From Promethearchaeota archaeon (GTDB lineage Archaea > Asgardarchaeota > Lokiarchaeia > Sigynarchaeales > SOKP01), in assembly GCA_016839655.1 (NCBI GenBank), contig JAEOTW010000258.1, forward strand, positions 1 through 16,307: a DNA stretch of 16,307 bases. The letters run 5' to 3'. The notes below the pieces were generated by a model. That model ran no database searches. It saw only the letters and a list, made by a program, of their open reading frames with translations, and was not told the origin of the DNA. A program made the position numbers and the translations under genes. Below are positions 14,938 through 16,307 of the stretch, piece by piece (the stretch's first letter is position 1; each line of letters begins with the position of its first letter).

Positions 14938-16307
14938 ATGAAATTTTTGAATTTATCAGATTTAGGAAAGAGAAAAAATCAAAAAAAGCAAAGTCTAAAA
15001 ATATTTGTTTGCTTAACTCTAACATTTATAATTTTGCTTAATTATATATTCATTACCTCTCCTAATCCTGAAATTATGTCATCCGAAGAATCCATACCTT
15101 CAAATCATTTTAAAAATGACTCTATAATGGATAATTTACAAACAAACACTCCAATTTCAATACTTCAGGATCCCTATACTAAGAATTTTGATGATTTACG
15201 AAGCTTTTTTGAAAATTCATATCAATCAAATTTAGAATTTTCTATACCAACTTATTACAGATATGGCGATACAGATGGTGATATAACAGATGGTACGATT
15301 TTTTCAGAAGATAATTTATTATATTATAAATCATTGCTGCAAATGGAATTAACTGATATTGAAACATTTCAAACTTACTTAGATTTAAAAGACACGACTT
15401 TGTGGTATGAGGGAGATCTAGGTGAATACAAATACGGTTTTGTAAGATCAATAGATAATAACACAGGGGCAATTAAAGATGACGAGAGATACTTAGTTGA
15501 TAATGTAATGCCAATATTCCTTTTAATTGAAAATATAGGTGATAATCTAAATAATGTTCCTCTTGAAGGAATACTTCCAAGAAACTCGATTAATGAAATG
15601 TTCCATTTAATAAATTCCTCTCAATTTTGGGATGACAGATTTACTTATAATGGTTTTTTCCATCATAATTCTTCAAATACAAAATATGCTGAAAGTAATT
15701 TTTATGCTATTTTAGCGAACCTCTTAGTTCATCGAATCTATCAAAATCTTGGTATAGAATCAACTATACGAGATCGTGCGTATGAACTTGCCAATCTAAC
15801 TATAGTTGATATGGTTGACAATGGATATATGTGGGATTCATCTGATAAAGCTTTTTATCATGATGCAAATCAGAATTGGGATACTTCAGTTGCTGGACAA
15901 AGGTATTATCATTTAAGTACAAATGCTTTAGGCATATTAACATTATTAGAATTTTGGGTCGAATCAGGCATGGCAAATGATTCAGATTATTACCAAAATG
16001 CAATTGATCTTTATAACAGTCTTGAATTTTTGTTTGATAACGGGCTTTACAAGAAAATCGCCCAGTATGGATGGAGTAGCATATTTGATCATACAAAAGA
16101 TCTTAAAGATAATGCTTTGATGATGAGTGCATGTTTGAAGTTATTCGAATTTACAGGAAATATAGACTACTATAATAGGGCATTAGAAATATACAATTCG
16201 ATTGAAAATGATCTATATGATATTGTTAATAAAGCATATGATTACACTTTAACAGATACAGCAAAATCTTTTCACTCAAATCTTAAATTAAGTGAGGCAT
16301 ATTTAGA
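14938..16307 (+). CDS. Membrane-anchored extracytoplasmic alpha/alpha-barrel-like protein, C-terminus cut by window edge
   Basis: The frame is open from ATG 14938 to the last base (456 codons) without a stop, so the gene is incomplete. A basic N-terminus (KRKNQKKQ) is followed by one hydrophobic helix (about 20-38), typical of an uncleaved signal anchor. A polar, Asn/Ser-rich linker leads into a large domain outside the membrane. From about residue 230 on, helical hairpins recur (FYAILANLLVHRIYQ, NALGILTLLEFWVESG, DNALMMSACLKLFEFTG followed by YYNRALEIYNSI). This resembles the six-hairpin alpha/alpha toroid found in glycoside hydrolases, sugar epimerases and the C-terminal part of YyaL/DUF255 proteins. 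The exact family and the catalytic residues cannot be named from this part. A surface carbohydrate-active or carbohydrate-binding role is a guess. Confidence 0.75.
   Translation, partial: MKFLNLSDLGKRKNQKKQSLKIFVCLTLTFIILLNYIFITSPNPEIMSSEESIPSNHFKNDSIMDNLQTNTPISILQDPYTKNFDDLRSFFENSYQSNLEFSIPTYYRYGDTDGDITDGTIFSEDNLLYYKSLLQMELTDIETFQTYLDLKDTTLWYEGDLGEYKYGFVRSIDNNTGAIKDDERYLVDNVMPIFLLIENIGDNLNNVPLEGILPRNSINEMFHLINSSQFWDDRFTYNGFFHHNSSNTKYAESNFYAILANLLVHRIYQNLGIESTIRDRAYELANLTIVDMVDNGYMWDSSDKAFYHDANQNWDTSVAGQRYYHLSTNALGILTLLEFWVESGMANDSDYYQNAIDLYNSLEFLFDNGLYKKIAQYGWSSIFDHTKDLKDNALMMSACLKLFEFTGNIDYYNRALEIYNSIENDLYDIVNKAYDYTLTDTAKSFHSNLKLSEAYL

Noticed and set aside
15242..15472. Minus-strand ORF of 76 codons
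   Set aside because: It is antisense to the long plus-strand gene at 14938, which has clear protein character; the antisense product is low-complexity and has no family features.
15800..16096. Minus-strand ORF of 98 codons
   Set aside because: It is a shadow of the same plus-strand gene, with no recognisable domain, ribosome binding site or promoter.
1..16307. CRISPR array, insertion sequence, integrase, tRNA or rRNA gene
   Set aside because: Reading the window showed no regularly spaced direct repeats, no transposase- or integrase-like protein and no recognisable tRNA or rRNA sequence. A covariance-model search was not possible here.

Overview
This is an AT-rich window, very probably from an archaeon and most likely an Asgard (Lokiarchaeia-like) genome. 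The evidence is archaeal promoter architecture (TATA-like boxes about 26-31 bases before the start codon, several apparently leaderless genes beside a few with strong Shine-Dalgarno sites), an archaeal/eukaryotic-type glycyl-tRNA synthetase, an archaeal-type AmrS radical SAM enzyme, and several large TPR and coiled-coil proteins of the sort common in Asgard genomes. The lineage is an inference; no rRNA, tRNA or eukaryotic-signature marker is present to settle it.

Layout, left to right. A six-helix membrane protein (105-749, +) converges through a T-rich terminator on an AmmeMemoRadiSam-type radical SAM enzyme (809-1921, -). Divergent from that is a C_GCAxxG_C_C putative redox protein (2036-2470, +), followed by a 6-repeat TPR protein (2511-3428, +). 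The gap after it is not empty: it holds a 51-codon zinc-ribbon ORF on the minus strand (3480-3635). Then comes a tandem duplication of about 1.62 kb (3658 to about 6920). Each unit carries one B12-binding radical SAM enzyme (3875-5257 and 5497-6885, about 85% identical) and its own copy of the promoter region. After the second copy lies a small minus-strand pseudogene (6894-7199) with a strong ribosome binding site but two in-frame stops.

Next are a HAD-family hydrolase (7370-8086, +) and a zinc-ribbon plus 9-repeat TPR protein (8234-9655, +). This converges on a probable two-gene minus-strand operon of a 544-residue coiled-coil protein (10373-12007) and a GNAT acetyltransferase with a basic N-terminal extension (9662-10348). 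A seven-helix membrane protein (12223-13086, -) is divergent from a glycyl-tRNA synthetase (13217-14716, +). That synthetase keeps the fold motifs but has unusual residues at several normally invariant active-site positions. The window ends inside a membrane-anchored, extracytoplasmic alpha/alpha-barrel-like protein (14938 to beyond 16307, +).

Functionally the window looks like accessory and housekeeping chromosome rather than a mobile element: no integrase, transposase, CRISPR array or phage gene was seen. The best candidates for unusual biology are the duplicated cobalamin-dependent radical SAM pair with its conserved upstream element, the atypical glycyl-tRNA synthetase, and the coiled-coil/acetyltransferase pair. 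I see no clear evidence for a complete, previously undescribed multi-gene system.
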